From Bacillota bacterium (GTDB lineage Bacteria > Bacillota > Clostridia > Lachnospirales > Lachnospiraceae), in assembly GCA_023437365.1 (NCBI GenBank), contig JAEZGK010000013.1, positions 157,034 to 221,033 of the forward strand: a stretch of DNA of 64,000 nucleotides. Direction: 5' to 3'. Made by a program: the position numbers and the translations under genes. The notes beneath the pieces are model-generated. The model worked only from the letters and a program-made list of their open reading frames with translations, was not told where the DNA came from and ran no database searches. Below are positions 16,521 to 25,757 of this stretch, piece after piece. Position 1 is the stretch's first letter; each line of letters starts with the position of its first letter.

Positions 16521-17897
16521 TTATGCTTCTTTCAGATATTCCTCATTCAGCTTCAGAATTTGCTCCATGGCAGCCAGCCCGGGTGCACCGATGGTATTTC
16601 TCTTGTTTACACAGGTTTCAAGGCTGATGGCATCATAGATGTCCTGGTCAAAGACAGGGCTAATGGCTTGAAATTCAGCGAGACTCATGGACTCAAGGGA
16701 GATATCCTTCTCAATGCAATACAATACCAGCTGTCCTACGATTCCATGTGCATCACGGAAGGGAACCCCTTTATTGACAAGATAATCAGCGGCATCGGTG
16801 GCATTGGTAAAGCCATTTTTAGCGCTTTCCGCCATCGCATCCTTGCGGAATTTCATTGTCACTAGCATACCTTGAAACAGAGCGAGGCAGCCCTTCACCG
16901 TATCAATCGCATCAAAGGTAAATTCCTTATCCTCCTGCATGTCCTTATTATAAGCAAGAGGCAGTCCCTTCATCACAGTGAGGAGTGATATGAGCGCTCC
17001 ATAGACACGCCCGGTCTTTCCTCTGACTAATTCTGCGATATCCGGGTTCTTCTTCTGAGGCATGATGGAAGATCCGGTAGAATAAGCATCATCCAGCTCA
17101 ACAAAGCGGTATTCATTACTGTTCCAGAGAATAATCTCCTCACTGAAGCGGCTCAGATGCATCATAATAGTAGATAAAGCGCTAAGCAGTTCAACCAGGT
17201 AATCACGATCAGATACGCCATCCATGCTGTTCAGGGTTGGACCGTCAAAGCCAAGGAGCTCTGCGGTATATTCCCGGTCCAGCGGGTAGGTGGTTCCGGC
17301 AAGTGCGCCGGAGCCTAGCGGAGATAAATTCAATCGTTTCGAAATATCATAAAGCCGACTACGATCCCTTTTAAACATCTCGAAATATGCACCGAAATGA
17401 TGTGCAAGAGTAACCGGTTGCGCTTTTTGCAGATGTGTGAAGCCCGGCAGGAAGGTTGTTGTATTCTCCTTCATGATGGATTGAATAGATACCAGCAGGG
17501 CTTTCAGTAATGCATCCAACTCGGTAATCTCGTCTTTGACATAAAGCTTCATATCCAGTGCAACCTGATCATTACGGCTGCGCCCTGTATGCAGCTTCTT
17601 CCCGGCATCTCCGATACGATCAATCAGATGAGCCTCCACAAAGCTGTGAATATCTTCATGCTGAGCATCAATTACAAGGCTGCCGTTCATAATATCCTCC
17701 AGGATTCCTGACAGACCGGCTATGATTTGGTCTTTCTCGTCATCAGAGATAATTTCCTGCTTTGCAAGCATCGTAACATGTGCGATGCTTCCTTCGATAT
17801 CCTGTTTATAAAACTTCTGGTCGAAGGAAATGGATGCATTAAAATTATGCACCAGCTGATTGGTTTCCTTTGTAAAGCGTCCGCCCCAAAGCTTCAT
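16521..17897 (-). CDS. argH: argininosuccinate lyase
   Basis: 458 residues, the usual length. It starts MKLWGGRFTKETNQLVHNFN, has HTGRSRNDQVALD near residue 108 and the fumarase/aspartase superfamily signature GSSIMPQKKNPD near 277. It splits argininosuccinate to arginine and fumarate, the last step of arginine synthesis, in the cytoplasm. argG is not in the window, so argH is transcribed alone here. The upstream gap is short and AT-rich. Confidence 0.97.
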   Translation of the reverse strand: MKLWGGRFTKETNQLVHNFNASISFDQKFYKQDIEGSIAHVTMLAKQEIISDDEKDQIIAGLSGILEDIMNGSLVIDAQHEDIHSFVEAHLIDRIGDAGKKLHTGRSRNDQVALDMKLYVKDEITELDALLKALLVSIQSIMKENTTTFLPGFTHLQKAQPVTLAHHFGAYFEMFKRDRSRLYDISKRLNLSPLGSGALAGTTYPLDREYTAELLGFDGPTLNSMDGVSDRDYLVELLSALSTIMMHLSRFSEEIILWNSNEYRFVELDDAYSTGSSIMPQKKNPDIAELVRGKTGRVYGALISLLTVMKGLPLAYNKDMQEDKEFTFDAIDTVKGCLALFQGMLVTMKFRKDAMAESAKNGFTNATDAADYLVNKGVPFRDAHGIVGQLVLYCIEKDISLESMSLAEFQAISPVFDQDIYDAISLETCVNKRNTIGAPGLAAMEQILKLNEEYLKEA

Positions 17898-18075
17898 TTA
17901 TCCTACCTCATTTCGTTTTTTGATTGTATCCATATTAACTCGTTTTACGCAAAGATGCAATAAGAAATTAATATTTATGCAGAAATAAGTTTAAATATTA
18001 AATGCTCGACTTCGGATCAACGATAAGAGCATTGATATACATGGCTCGCATAAGCTGCCGTTCAGGAGCAGATAT

Positions 18076-19581
18076 CTAGAGATCATACAGCTTCGAATAT
18101 TTTTCCTTCAGATAATTCACGTAATAATCAGCATTGAATTCTTCTCCGCATACATCCATCAGGATTTGATTGGTGTTCTTAACCGCTCCGTATTTGTGGA
18201 TATTATCCCGAAGAAATTCACGGATCGGGGTAAGATTACCTTCTCTCAGATATTCGTCGATTGGCATCTTATCCTTCATACAGCTGTAAATCTGGGAAGC
18301 AACAGCGGTTCCGATGGCATAGGAAGGAAAATACCCGAATTCACCATAAGACCAATGGGTATCCTGAAGGATTCCCTCGGTGTCTGTGACTGGTGTCATC
18401 CCCATATATTCCTGATACTTCTGATTCCAGACCTTGGGAAGCTCATCAATATTGATCTCATCATTGAAGATTGCCTTTTCTATTTCATAACGAACAATAA
18501 TGTGTATGCAATAGGAGAGTTCATCAGCTTCGGTTCGGATCAGGCTGGGGGCAGCTTTATTGATTCCCCGAATAAAATGGTCCAGCGAAATCTGACTGAG
18601 ATTCTCCGGGTAGGCAGCCACCAGCTTGTCATAAATCGGAACCCAGAAATCGCGGCTTCTGCCAAGAATATTCTCATAAAAGCGGGACTGGGATTCGTGC
18701 ATACCCATAGAGGCACCGCCGCCAACCAGAGTCTGTGTTATGGCGTCATCAATGTTCATTTCATAGATTGCGTGACCGCTTTCGTGAATGATAGAGAACA
18801 TGGCGCTTTCTAAATTATCCTCCATATAACGGTCAGATATCCTGACATCATGATTATGCAGCTGCATCGTAAAAGGATGAGCACTTTCCCCTATCACACC
18901 CCGGTTAAAATCAAAGCCCACATAACCGCTTAAGTATTTACAGAACTCCTTCTGCTTCTCTATATCATACTTGAGATAATTATAGCTCTTATCGACAGTC
19001 TCTGCTTTTTTTGCAACCTCCTTCAGAAGGGGTACAAGCTCTGTCTTGACTTTATCAAAGAAGGCATCCAGCTCATTTATCATAAAGCATTCATCATAGT
19101 CACTCAGCAGGACCTCATAGGGCTTCTTATCCCCTTTGACACGGTAACCCGCAAATTTCTTCTTGTATTCTATGATTTTTTTGAGATACGGGGCAAAGTC
19201 CTCATATTTGTTGTCTTTTCTTGCCTTTGCCCATTTGCGATTGGCAACGGAGGAATACTCATGAAAGGCTCGATATTCCTCCGGAGGGATGCTCTCCAGC
19301 TGCTCATAGGTCTTTGTAAGCTCCTTTACGATTGCCTTTTGTGTGGAGTTCAATTCCTCCTGTTCATTATCCTCTTTAAGCCTTGAGAGCAGGGATCGCA
19401 CCTCATCATTGATCAGGCTTTTCATATATTCATCGGATAGGATTCCGATTACCTTCGAAGTATATTCGGCAGCGCCGAAGGGTGCCGTGGTCTGGTCGTC
19501 CCATTCAAATAGATTGCGGGCAGTCTGAAAAGCCATAGCCCGATCCAGGTGGGGCTGTAATTGTTCAAATAATTTACTCAT
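18076..19581 (-). CDS. carboxypeptidase M32 family metallopeptidase
   Basis: About 501 residues, the standard length of Taq-type M32 carboxypeptidases. The zinc motif HESGH lies near residue 265, and HESQSRFYEN, the second M32 signature, follows. GYFPSYAIGTAVASQ near the C-terminus is also diagnostic. It removes C-terminal residues from peptides in the cytoplasm. The longest frame begins 57 bases further upstream, but GGAAGGAG precedes the ATG at 19581, which gives the usual MSKLFEQL start. Confidence 0.94.
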   Translation of the reverse strand: MSKLFEQLQPHLDRAMAFQTARNLFEWDDQTTAPFGAAEYTSKVIGILSDEYMKSLINDEVRSLLSRLKEDNEQEELNSTQKAIVKELTKTYEQLESIPPEEYRAFHEYSSVANRKWAKARKDNKYEDFAPYLKKIIEYKKKFAGYRVKGDKKPYEVLLSDYDECFMINELDAFFDKVKTELVPLLKEVAKKAETVDKSYNYLKYDIEKQKEFCKYLSGYVGFDFNRGVIGESAHPFTMQLHNHDVRISDRYMEDNLESAMFSIIHESGHAIYEMNIDDAITQTLVGGGASMGMHESQSRFYENILGRSRDFWVPIYDKLVAAYPENLSQISLDHFIRGINKAAPSLIRTEADELSYCIHIIVRYEIEKAIFNDEINIDELPKVWNQKYQEYMGMTPVTDTEGILQDTHWSYGEFGYFPSYAIGTAVASQIYSCMKDKMPIDEYLREGNLTPIREFLRDNIHKYGAVKNTNQILMDVCGEEFNADYYVNYLKEKYSKLYDL

Positions 19582-19885
19582 AAAAAACTCCTTCCCATAT
19601 GTGGATTTGCAGATTAGCTTATTTCTATAGTATATCAATTTTTACTATGGTTAACAATTGGTCAGAAGACAAAAATTCGCACATCCCACTTGCACCCTAA
19701 TAGAAAGTTCGTTAAAATGAATTATACATAAGAACCATAATTTGCATGTATGTGATTCAAATCACAGCCTTTTCAGAAGAATGACGGGTATACTTCATCT
19801 TAGAAACCGAATATATTCCATCATTGGGGAAATAAATATAAAAGAATAACTGATGATTTTAACTCACGGAAAGGAAGGTCTTTTT

Positions 19886-21193
19886 ATGAAGAATATGACA
19901 ATTGATAAAGTGATCGGAAGAGAGATACTGGATTCCAGAGGTAATCCGACGGTAGAAGCAGAGGTTACTTTGGCGGATGGAAGCTTTGGCAGAGCCAGTG
20001 TACCATCCGGTGCCTCTACGGGAGCCTTTGAAGCAGTGGAGCTGCGTGACGGAGAGAAAGGCAGATATCTTGGCACAGGTGTCAGGAAAGCAGTAGATAA
20101 TGTAAACCATGCGATAGCTTCCGAGGTGAAGGGAATGAATGCTCTTGACCAGGGAGAGATTGACGCGAGAATGATTGCTTTAGACGGAACACCGAATAAG
20201 GGAAAGCTGGGAGCTAATGCCATCCTTGGTGTATCCCTTGCAGTAGCCAAGGCGGCTGCCGCTTCCTTGAATTTACCCCTTTACCGTTATCTTGGGGGTG
20301 TAAATGCGAAGACACTTCCTGTGCCGATGATGAATATCATCAATGGAGGTAAGCATGCAGACTCGAGTCTGAATATTCAGGAATTTATGATCATGCCGGT
20401 AGGAGCCGACAGCTTCTCTCAGGCGCTGGAGCATAGTGCTACGGTATTCCATACACTGAAAAAGCTATTAAAGAATGACGGTTATGTAACCGCAGTCGGA
20501 GATGAGGGTGGCTTTGCCCCGAAGTTCACAAGTGATACTCAGGCGCTGGACTATATCGTAAAAGCGATAGAGACAGCAGGCTATCGTCCCGGCGAGGATT
20601 TCTATATTGCGATTGATGCTGCCTCCACAGAGATGTATGACGAGGCTGAGAAGGCTGGAAGAAAGGGAGATTATCTCTTCTGGAAATCCGGTGAATATAA
20701 GACAGTGGAAGAGATGGTGGATTTCTGGGATCAGGTATGCAGAAAATATCCGGTTATCTCTTTGGAGGATGGTCTGGCTGAGGAGGACTGGAAGGGCTGG
20801 AAGCTCCTGACGGAGCGCCTCGGGAATAAGATTCAGCTGGTCGGTGATGACTTATTTGTAACGAATACGAACCGAATCAGAGAAGGGATTGCTCAGGGTA
20901 TCTCAAACTCCGTACTGATTAAGTTTAACCAGATCGGCTCCCTGACAGAGACCCTGGACGCCATCGAAATGGCAAAGAATAACCGCTGGACAGCAGTTGT
21001 TTCCCACCGTTCCGGTGAGACAGAGGATGTTACATTAGCAGACATCGCAGTTGCTACCAATGCGGGACAGATTAAAACCGGTGCACCTTCCAGAACTGAC
21101 CGAGTAGCCAAATATAATCAACTGCTTCGAATCGAACAGGAGCTTGGCAGCTCTGCAAGATATCTCGGTAAGGATGCTTTCCGGATATTCTAA
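19886..21193 (+). CDS. eno: enolase
   Basis: About 435 residues starting MKNMTIDKVIGREILDSRGN. It has the GASTGAFEAVELRDG loop, SLEDGLAEEDW with the metal-binding acids, the catalytic Lys region VLIKFNQIGSLTE and the signature SHRSGETED. It interconverts 2-phosphoglycerate and phosphoenolpyruvate. AAGGAAGG lies before the ATG at 19886; an in-frame start at 19853 is less likely. It is a single-gene unit with a strong terminator. Confidence 0.97.
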   Translation: MKNMTIDKVIGREILDSRGNPTVEAEVTLADGSFGRASVPSGASTGAFEAVELRDGEKGRYLGTGVRKAVDNVNHAIASEVKGMNALDQGEIDARMIALDGTPNKGKLGANAILGVSLAVAKAAAASLNLPLYRYLGGVNAKTLPVPMMNIINGGKHADSSLNIQEFMIMPVGADSFSQALEHSATVFHTLKKLLKNDGYVTAVGDEGGFAPKFTSDTQALDYIVKAIETAGYRPGEDFYIAIDAASTEMYDEAEKAGRKGDYLFWKSGEYKTVEEMVDFWDQVCRKYPVISLEDGLAEEDWKGWKLLTERLGNKIQLVGDDLFVTNTNRIREGIAQGISNSVLIKFNQIGSLTETLDAIEMAKNNRWTAVVSHRSGETEDVTLADIAVATNAGQIKTGAPSRTDRVAKYNQLLRIEQELGSSARYLGKDAFRIF

Positions 21194-21257
21194 TCCTGAA
21201 ACTGAAGCTTTCGTGAAAATTTTACAGAAGTAGCTATAATTACATTTACGGAACAAA

Positions 21258-21303
21258 AAAAGAGAGAAGGTGATAACAGTAAGTTATCACATTCTCTCTT
21301 TTC
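21258..21303 (+). terminator. enolase terminator
   Basis: AAAGAGAGAA plus GTGATAAC pairs with GTTATCAC plus TTCTCTCTTT around a short loop, with T-rich flanks on both strands. It can stop both eno and read-through from the other side. Confidence 0.9.
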
Positions 21304-21359
21304 ACGCTCAATAAAGTTCAATCTACCTTGTGACTGCAGAGGTAAATAGCTGTTCCTGA

Positions 21360-21956
21360 TCAGCCTTCTGTCTGAAGCTCATAAGGCTCGCTGTGTCCGG
21401 AATAGACAGTATGAATATGATGCTTTCTAATCATATCCCAGCTGTTCTCAATCACAATATCATCAAATGCTTCAACCAGATGTGGTGAGGGAAGATCACC
21501 GACGAAGGCACAGCAATCATTGATCACGAGGCTGATGCTGTCATCACTATGGCCCGGCGTAGAAAGCAGCGCTCCGTCAATACCGATGGATTTCAGCAAT
21601 TCTTTGCTCTCCTCCTCAGTAACCACAATATGATTGGAAGAGGTGATATCCCTGAAATTTGCCTTCGGGTTCTTCTTAAAAAAGAGATTCAGCTTACTGA
21701 TATAAGGGATCTGATACTCATGTATGATCAGATTGGTTCCCAGATCCTTCAGTATCTGAACGAGTCCCGCATGATCGGGGTGAAAATGGGTCACAACCAG
21801 GTAGTTGATTTCGTGTACAGAGATATGGTTCTGGTTTAATTGCTGGAGAAGCTGTGCAAAGGTATCCGGCCAGCCGGTATCCACCATGAGCCATCCTTCC
21901 TGTAGGGGAACAAGATAGCAATTGATGGATTTATGTGTAATCGTAATTATATTCAA
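21360..21956 (-). CDS. metallo-beta-lactamase-fold hydrolase
   Basis: About 198 residues with the MBL zinc motif THFHPDHAG near residue 59, TPGHSDDSISL, the GDLPSP metal-bridging Asp and a late YSGHSEPYEL His. The size and simple domain layout fit a glyoxalase II-like hydrolase; the substrate is unknown. The start is unusual: the longest frame begins with GTG at 21965, but GAGGTG lies 6 bases before a TTG at 21956, which I prefer. A small gene ends 18 bases upstream on the same strand. Confidence 0.85.
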   Translation of the reverse strand: MNIITITHKSINCYLVPLQEGWLMVDTGWPDTFAQLLQQLNQNHISVHEINYLVVTHFHPDHAGLVQILKDLGTNLIIHEYQIPYISKLNLFFKKNPKANFRDITSSNHIVVTEEESKELLKSIGIDGALLSTPGHSDDSISLVINDCCAFVGDLPSPHLVEAFDDIVIENSWDMIRKHHIHTVYSGHSEPYELQTEG

Positions 21957-21974
21957 TTGTTTCACCTCAGTATA

Positions 21975-22178
21975 TTAATCGTGCTTTATCTCAACAGTCT
22001 CGATGACATTACAACGGTATCCCTTAATAATATTCCCGGTAACATTCCTAAATACCCGCTCGACATTCAAATCGGGATCCCAGATATACGGCATATTGTC
22101 ATACATGAACCAATGATCCCAGGAAGAATCGTCATAAGGCTTCATTTGGGTGGTCATTACAGCAGTATTTGTTTCCAT
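21975..22178 (-). CDS. small hypothetical protein, 67 residues
   Basis: The ATG is preceded by GAGGTG at good spacing and the gene ends shortly before the MBL hydrolase gene, so the two are probably co-transcribed. The protein is rich in Trp, Tyr, Asp and Met (DDSSWDHWFMYDNMPYIWDP) and soluble by composition. I do not recognise the family. It may be a small partner of the MBL protein. Confidence 0.55.
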   Translation of the reverse strand: METNTAVMTTQMKPYDDSSWDHWFMYDNMPYIWDPDLNVERVFRNVTGNIIKGYRCNVIETVEIKHD

Positions 22179-22273
22179 GCCAGCACCTCACAAAGAATTT
22201 GTCCTTAATCCACTATATAACGAAACAAGGTATAATTCAAGTGAATTACCTATTGGAAGCTGTGAATTTCGTA

Positions 22274-24964
22274 CTATTTTTTCGACTTTTTATGCCTGTC
22301 TGTCAGGAGCTTCTGTAACTCTACAATCAGAATCGGAGCCATAGCAAGGAGCAGGGTCATCGCCCATTGCCTGAAAGTCAAAGGTACAACCTGAAAAATC
22401 TTTGCTAGGCCAGGTACCATAATTACGATCATCTGCAAAAAGGTGCATATGATAAAAGAGTATACCAGCTTCCGATTGCTGAAGAGTCCAATCGTGGCAA
22501 GAGAATGTTCGCTTCTCATATTAAAGGAATGAAACAGCTGGGATAGGCTTAAGACTGCGAAGGACATGGTACGGCCAACCCAGGGAATATAGGTATTGGG
22601 AGCATTGCTGCCCTGAAGGGAGCGCTGTAGAGCCGATGTATCATAGTAATGAAAGCCGATCAGGAATGCAAGGAGTGCGAGGGAGCCTATCATAAAGCCT
22701 TCCAGAACAATCCTGAGTGCCAGCCCATTGGCGAACATTCCCTGTGACGGTGGAATGGGTTTCTTCTTCATGATATCCTTATCAACAGGCTCGACACCGA
22801 GGGCAATTGCCGGCAATGAATCAGTAATCAGATTCACCCATAACAGCTGAACCGCAACAAGTGGTGTCGGAAGACCCAGCAGGATGGAAACAAATATAGT
22901 AAGTATTTCACCGATATTACTGGATAAAAGGAAATGCACTGCTTTCTTAATGTTATCATAGATACCACGCCCTTCCCGAACAGCAGAAACGATTGTGGCA
23001 AAATTATCGTCCGTCAAAATCATGTCGGCTGCATTCTTGGCAACATCTGTACCTGTGATACCCATTGCACAGCCAATATCCGCAGTATTTAATGCGGGAG
23101 CGTCGTTAACACCGTCTCCGGTCATGGCTACGACCTCACCTCTGGCCTGAAATGCTTTCACAATCCGTACCTTATGCTCAGGAGAAACCCTTGCGAAAAC
23201 ACTGTAACGGTAGATATTCTCTTCGAGCTGCTCATCATTCATTAAAGTCAGGGCATCACCTGTTACTGCCTCTTCTCCTTCTGCCAGTATGCCAAGCTCC
23301 GCAGCAATTGCTTTTGCTGTTAGCACGTGATCGCCTGTAATCATGACAGGCTTGATTCCTGCCTGACGGCACATAGCAACTGCACCCTTCACCTCTTCCC
23401 TAGGCGGATCAATCATTCCGATCAAACCAATGAAGGTAAGGTTCTGCTCAAGCTTATCCTCCTTACGAAAGCTTTCGGGAAAATTACGATATGCAACTGC
23501 AATGACTCGGAGAGCCTTTTCCGTCATGGTATTATTCAATCGAGTCAGCTGCTTCTTATCCTTACCCAGAAGAGGATGTTGTTTTCCGTTCAAATAGTAA
23601 TGTGTACAGCGTTCCAGCATAAAATCAAAGGCACCCTTAGTAATGCTGCGGTAACCTTCCTCTTCGGAGCAGTGAACGGTGGACATCAGCTTACGCGAAG
23701 AATCAAAGGGTATTTCATAAACACGGGGATAATCCTCATCGAGTTTATTCTTGTTTAGACCTGCGTGGTAGGCGGCCAGTACTAGAGCTTTTTCTGTTGG
23801 TTCTCCATTTAATACCACGGTATCCCGGTCAAAATTCAGAATGGTATCATTACAGAGTGCTGCATGGGAGAGTAGAAAAGTCCCGAAGCTTGAATTCGAT
23901 TTCTCGCTTCCTGTGATTGAGCACAATTCTGTCACGGTCATGACATTCTGTGTCAGAGTACCGGTCTTGTCGGAACATATAACAGTCGCACTGCCGAGTG
24001 TCTCTACAGCGGGCAGCTTACGAATGACAGCATTCTTTCTCGCCATTCTCTGAACACCGAGCGAAAGCATGATGGTTACTATAGCCGGAAGACCTTCCGG
24101 GATAGCCGCAACAGCAAGGCTGACAGAGGTCATGAACATATCAAAGGCCGGCAGTTTTTTAATGATTCCCATTACAAAAATGATCGCACAGATGCTTAAA
24201 GCAGCAATACCGAGGACCTTTCCTGTCTTAGCCAGACGCTTCTGAAGGGGGGTCATCGGTGTTTCGTCCTGCATGATCAGCTTTGCAATATGACCGACCT
24301 GGGTATTCATACCGGTGGAGGTAACAACGGCTATCCCTCTGCCATAGGTGATTGTGCTGGTAGCAAGCACCATATTTAATCTGTCCCCCAGGTTGGTTTC
24401 AGGGCTCAAGACAATATCAGCATTTTTCTCGACAGCACTGCTTTCACCGGTCAGGGACGCTTCCTCTGCCTTGAGGTTTACTGCTGTGATTAACCGGGCG
24501 TCTGCCGGGACAAAGCAACCTGTCTCCAGAATCAAGATATCCCCGGGAACAAGCTCAGATGAATCAATTGTACTGAGGATACCGTCCCTTATCACATGGG
24601 CAGTGGGTGCGGACATTTTTTTCAGTGCTTCCAGAGCTTTTTCCGCACGGGATTCCTGGAGCAGACCAAGGGTAGCATTGATCATGATAATACATAATAT
24701 GATAACCGGATCCAGAAAATCGGGTTCCCCGTCCAGATAGGACACGATAAAGGATACGGCAGCAGCTAAAATCAGTATGATAATCATGAAATCAGCAAAC
24801 TGTCCCAGGAATCTGAACAGGATGTTTTTCTTCTTCGTAACCTCCAAAATATTGAAGCCATAGGTCTGCTGTCTTTGCTTGACATCCTTGGAGGATAAAC
24901 CCTGGTTATGCGTAACTCCAAGTTGGTTCAGGGTTTCTTTGATGGATAAACTATGCCACTGCAT
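22274..24964 (-). CDS. calcium-translocating P-type ATPase (PMCA/SERCA type)
   Basis: About 896 residues, the expected length of P2-type cation pumps. It shows the N-terminal cation ATPase domain, TGES actuator loop (LTGESSAVEK), PEGLPAIVTI in M4, phosphorylation motif DKTGTLTQN near residue 330, KGAFDFMLE, and hinge MTGDGVNDAPAL. QLLWVNLITDSLPAIALG in M6 is typical of Ca2+ pumps. It exports Ca2+ from the cytoplasm using ATP. A GTG start 12 bases upstream is possible, but GGGAG spacing favours the ATG at 24964. It is a single-gene unit. Confidence 0.93.
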   Translation of the reverse strand: MQWHSLSIKETLNQLGVTHNQGLSSKDVKQRQQTYGFNILEVTKKKNILFRFLGQFADFMIIILILAAAVSFIVSYLDGEPDFLDPVIILCIIMINATLGLLQESRAEKALEALKKMSAPTAHVIRDGILSTIDSSELVPGDILILETGCFVPADARLITAVNLKAEEASLTGESSAVEKNADIVLSPETNLGDRLNMVLATSTITYGRGIAVVTSTGMNTQVGHIAKLIMQDETPMTPLQKRLAKTGKVLGIAALSICAIIFVMGIIKKLPAFDMFMTSVSLAVAAIPEGLPAIVTIMLSLGVQRMARKNAVIRKLPAVETLGSATVICSDKTGTLTQNVMTVTELCSITGSEKSNSSFGTFLLSHAALCNDTILNFDRDTVVLNGEPTEKALVLAAYHAGLNKNKLDEDYPRVYEIPFDSSRKLMSTVHCSEEEGYRSITKGAFDFMLERCTHYYLNGKQHPLLGKDKKQLTRLNNTMTEKALRVIAVAYRNFPESFRKEDKLEQNLTFIGLIGMIDPPREEVKGAVAMCRQAGIKPVMITGDHVLTAKAIAAELGILAEGEEAVTGDALTLMNDEQLEENIYRYSVFARVSPEHKVRIVKAFQARGEVVAMTGDGVNDAPALNTADIGCAMGITGTDVAKNAADMILTDDNFATIVSAVREGRGIYDNIKKAVHFLLSSNIGEILTIFVSILLGLPTPLVAVQLLWVNLITDSLPAIALGVEPVDKDIMKKKPIPPSQGMFANGLALRIVLEGFMIGSLALLAFLIGFHYYDTSALQRSLQGSNAPNTYIPWVGRTMSFAVLSLSQLFHSFNMRSEHSLATIGLFSNRKLVYSFIICTFLQMIVIMVPGLAKIFQVVPLTFRQWAMTLLLAMAPILIVELQKLLTDRHKKSKK

Positions 24965-25244
24965 CGTGGTACTCACTCCCGGTAAGCTAATCTTGCTTTA
25001 ATTATATGAAACATGCATTGGAATATGATATACGAACGAAGGTTTGGTTGATATGACATCATCAGGATGGAAAAAAACATTTACTAAATCTGTATTTTGT
25101 GTATAATACTACAGTAAACCCAAAGAGTAATATGGAATAAAAGTCTACAATATTCGTACATGCGAAATTAATACATACGAAATTACTACATAAGCACTTA
25201 ATCAATACGTATCTGTTTCAGTAAGGTATAATTCTGCAAGGTTA

Positions 25245-25350
25245 ATATCTGCAAGGTAAATTCGGCAAGGTTAATATCTGCAAGGTTAATATCTGCAAGG
25301 TTAATTCTGCAAGGTTAATATCTGCAAGGTTAATCCTGCAAAGTTAATTC
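25245..25350. repeat. short direct repeats flanking the cloverleaf element
   Basis: About seven copies of a 15-18 base unit, (A/T)(A/T)TCTGCAAGGTTAAT and variants, stand head to tail. The gap upstream, from 24965, is AT-rich and otherwise empty. No coding frame survives. The last copies run straight into the multi-hairpin element. Confidence 0.8.
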
Positions 25351-25351
25351 G

Positions 25352-25473
25352 GCAAAAGGTCCGGCTGACTAAGTCAGCCGGATACATACCTCAGAAAGCC
25401 TCTGGAAAGTTCACTTTCCGAGGGCTTTCTGAGGTATGCTGATCCTGTCACCATAGGTGACAGGACCTTTTGC
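25352..25473. repeat. cloverleaf-like multi-hairpin palindromic element
   Basis: GCAAAAGGT (25352) pairs with ACCTTTTGC (ending 25473) and encloses three hairpins: TCCGGCTGACT/AGTCAGCCGGA (25360-25382), a long imperfect stem with CATACCTCAGAAAGCC/GGCTTTCTGAGGTATG (25385-25438), and TCCTGTCACC/GGTGACAGGA (25443-25465). The hairpins are almost perfect and nearly abut. It carries no gene. It may be a small palindromic mobile repeat or a structured RNA; I cannot name a family. Confidence 0.75.
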
Positions 25474-25710
25474 AATTTATCGCCCACAGGCTATATGGCT
25501 TTTTGCAATTTATCACCCACAGGCTATATGGCTTTTTGCAATTTATCGCTCACAGGCTATATGACCTTTTGCAATTTATCGCCCACAGGCCATATGACCT
25601 TTTGCAATTTATCACCTACAGGCATATGATCTTTTGCGGTTTATAGCCTGTAGTTAATATGACCTTTTAAAATATATTACCCGTAGTTAATTAAACCTTC
25701 TACATTTACT
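25463..25710. repeat. decaying 32-33 bp tandem array
   Basis: Seven to eight head-to-tail copies of a unit beginning CCTTTTGCAATTTATCGCCC and continuing ACAGGCTATATGG. The first copies are nearly identical; the last three diverge steadily. The first unit overlaps the closing arm of the cloverleaf, so the array seems to have grown from that arm. It ends about 45 bases before the MATE gene and so is probably part of its upstream region. Confidence 0.85.
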
Positions 25711-25757
25711 ATGTTTTGTCATAATATCACCATTAAGCAAAATTAAGGAGAAAGAAT

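Noticed and set aside
25245..25710. CRISPR array
   Set aside because: The repeats are directly joined with no unique spacers, the units differ in length, and no cas gene is present.
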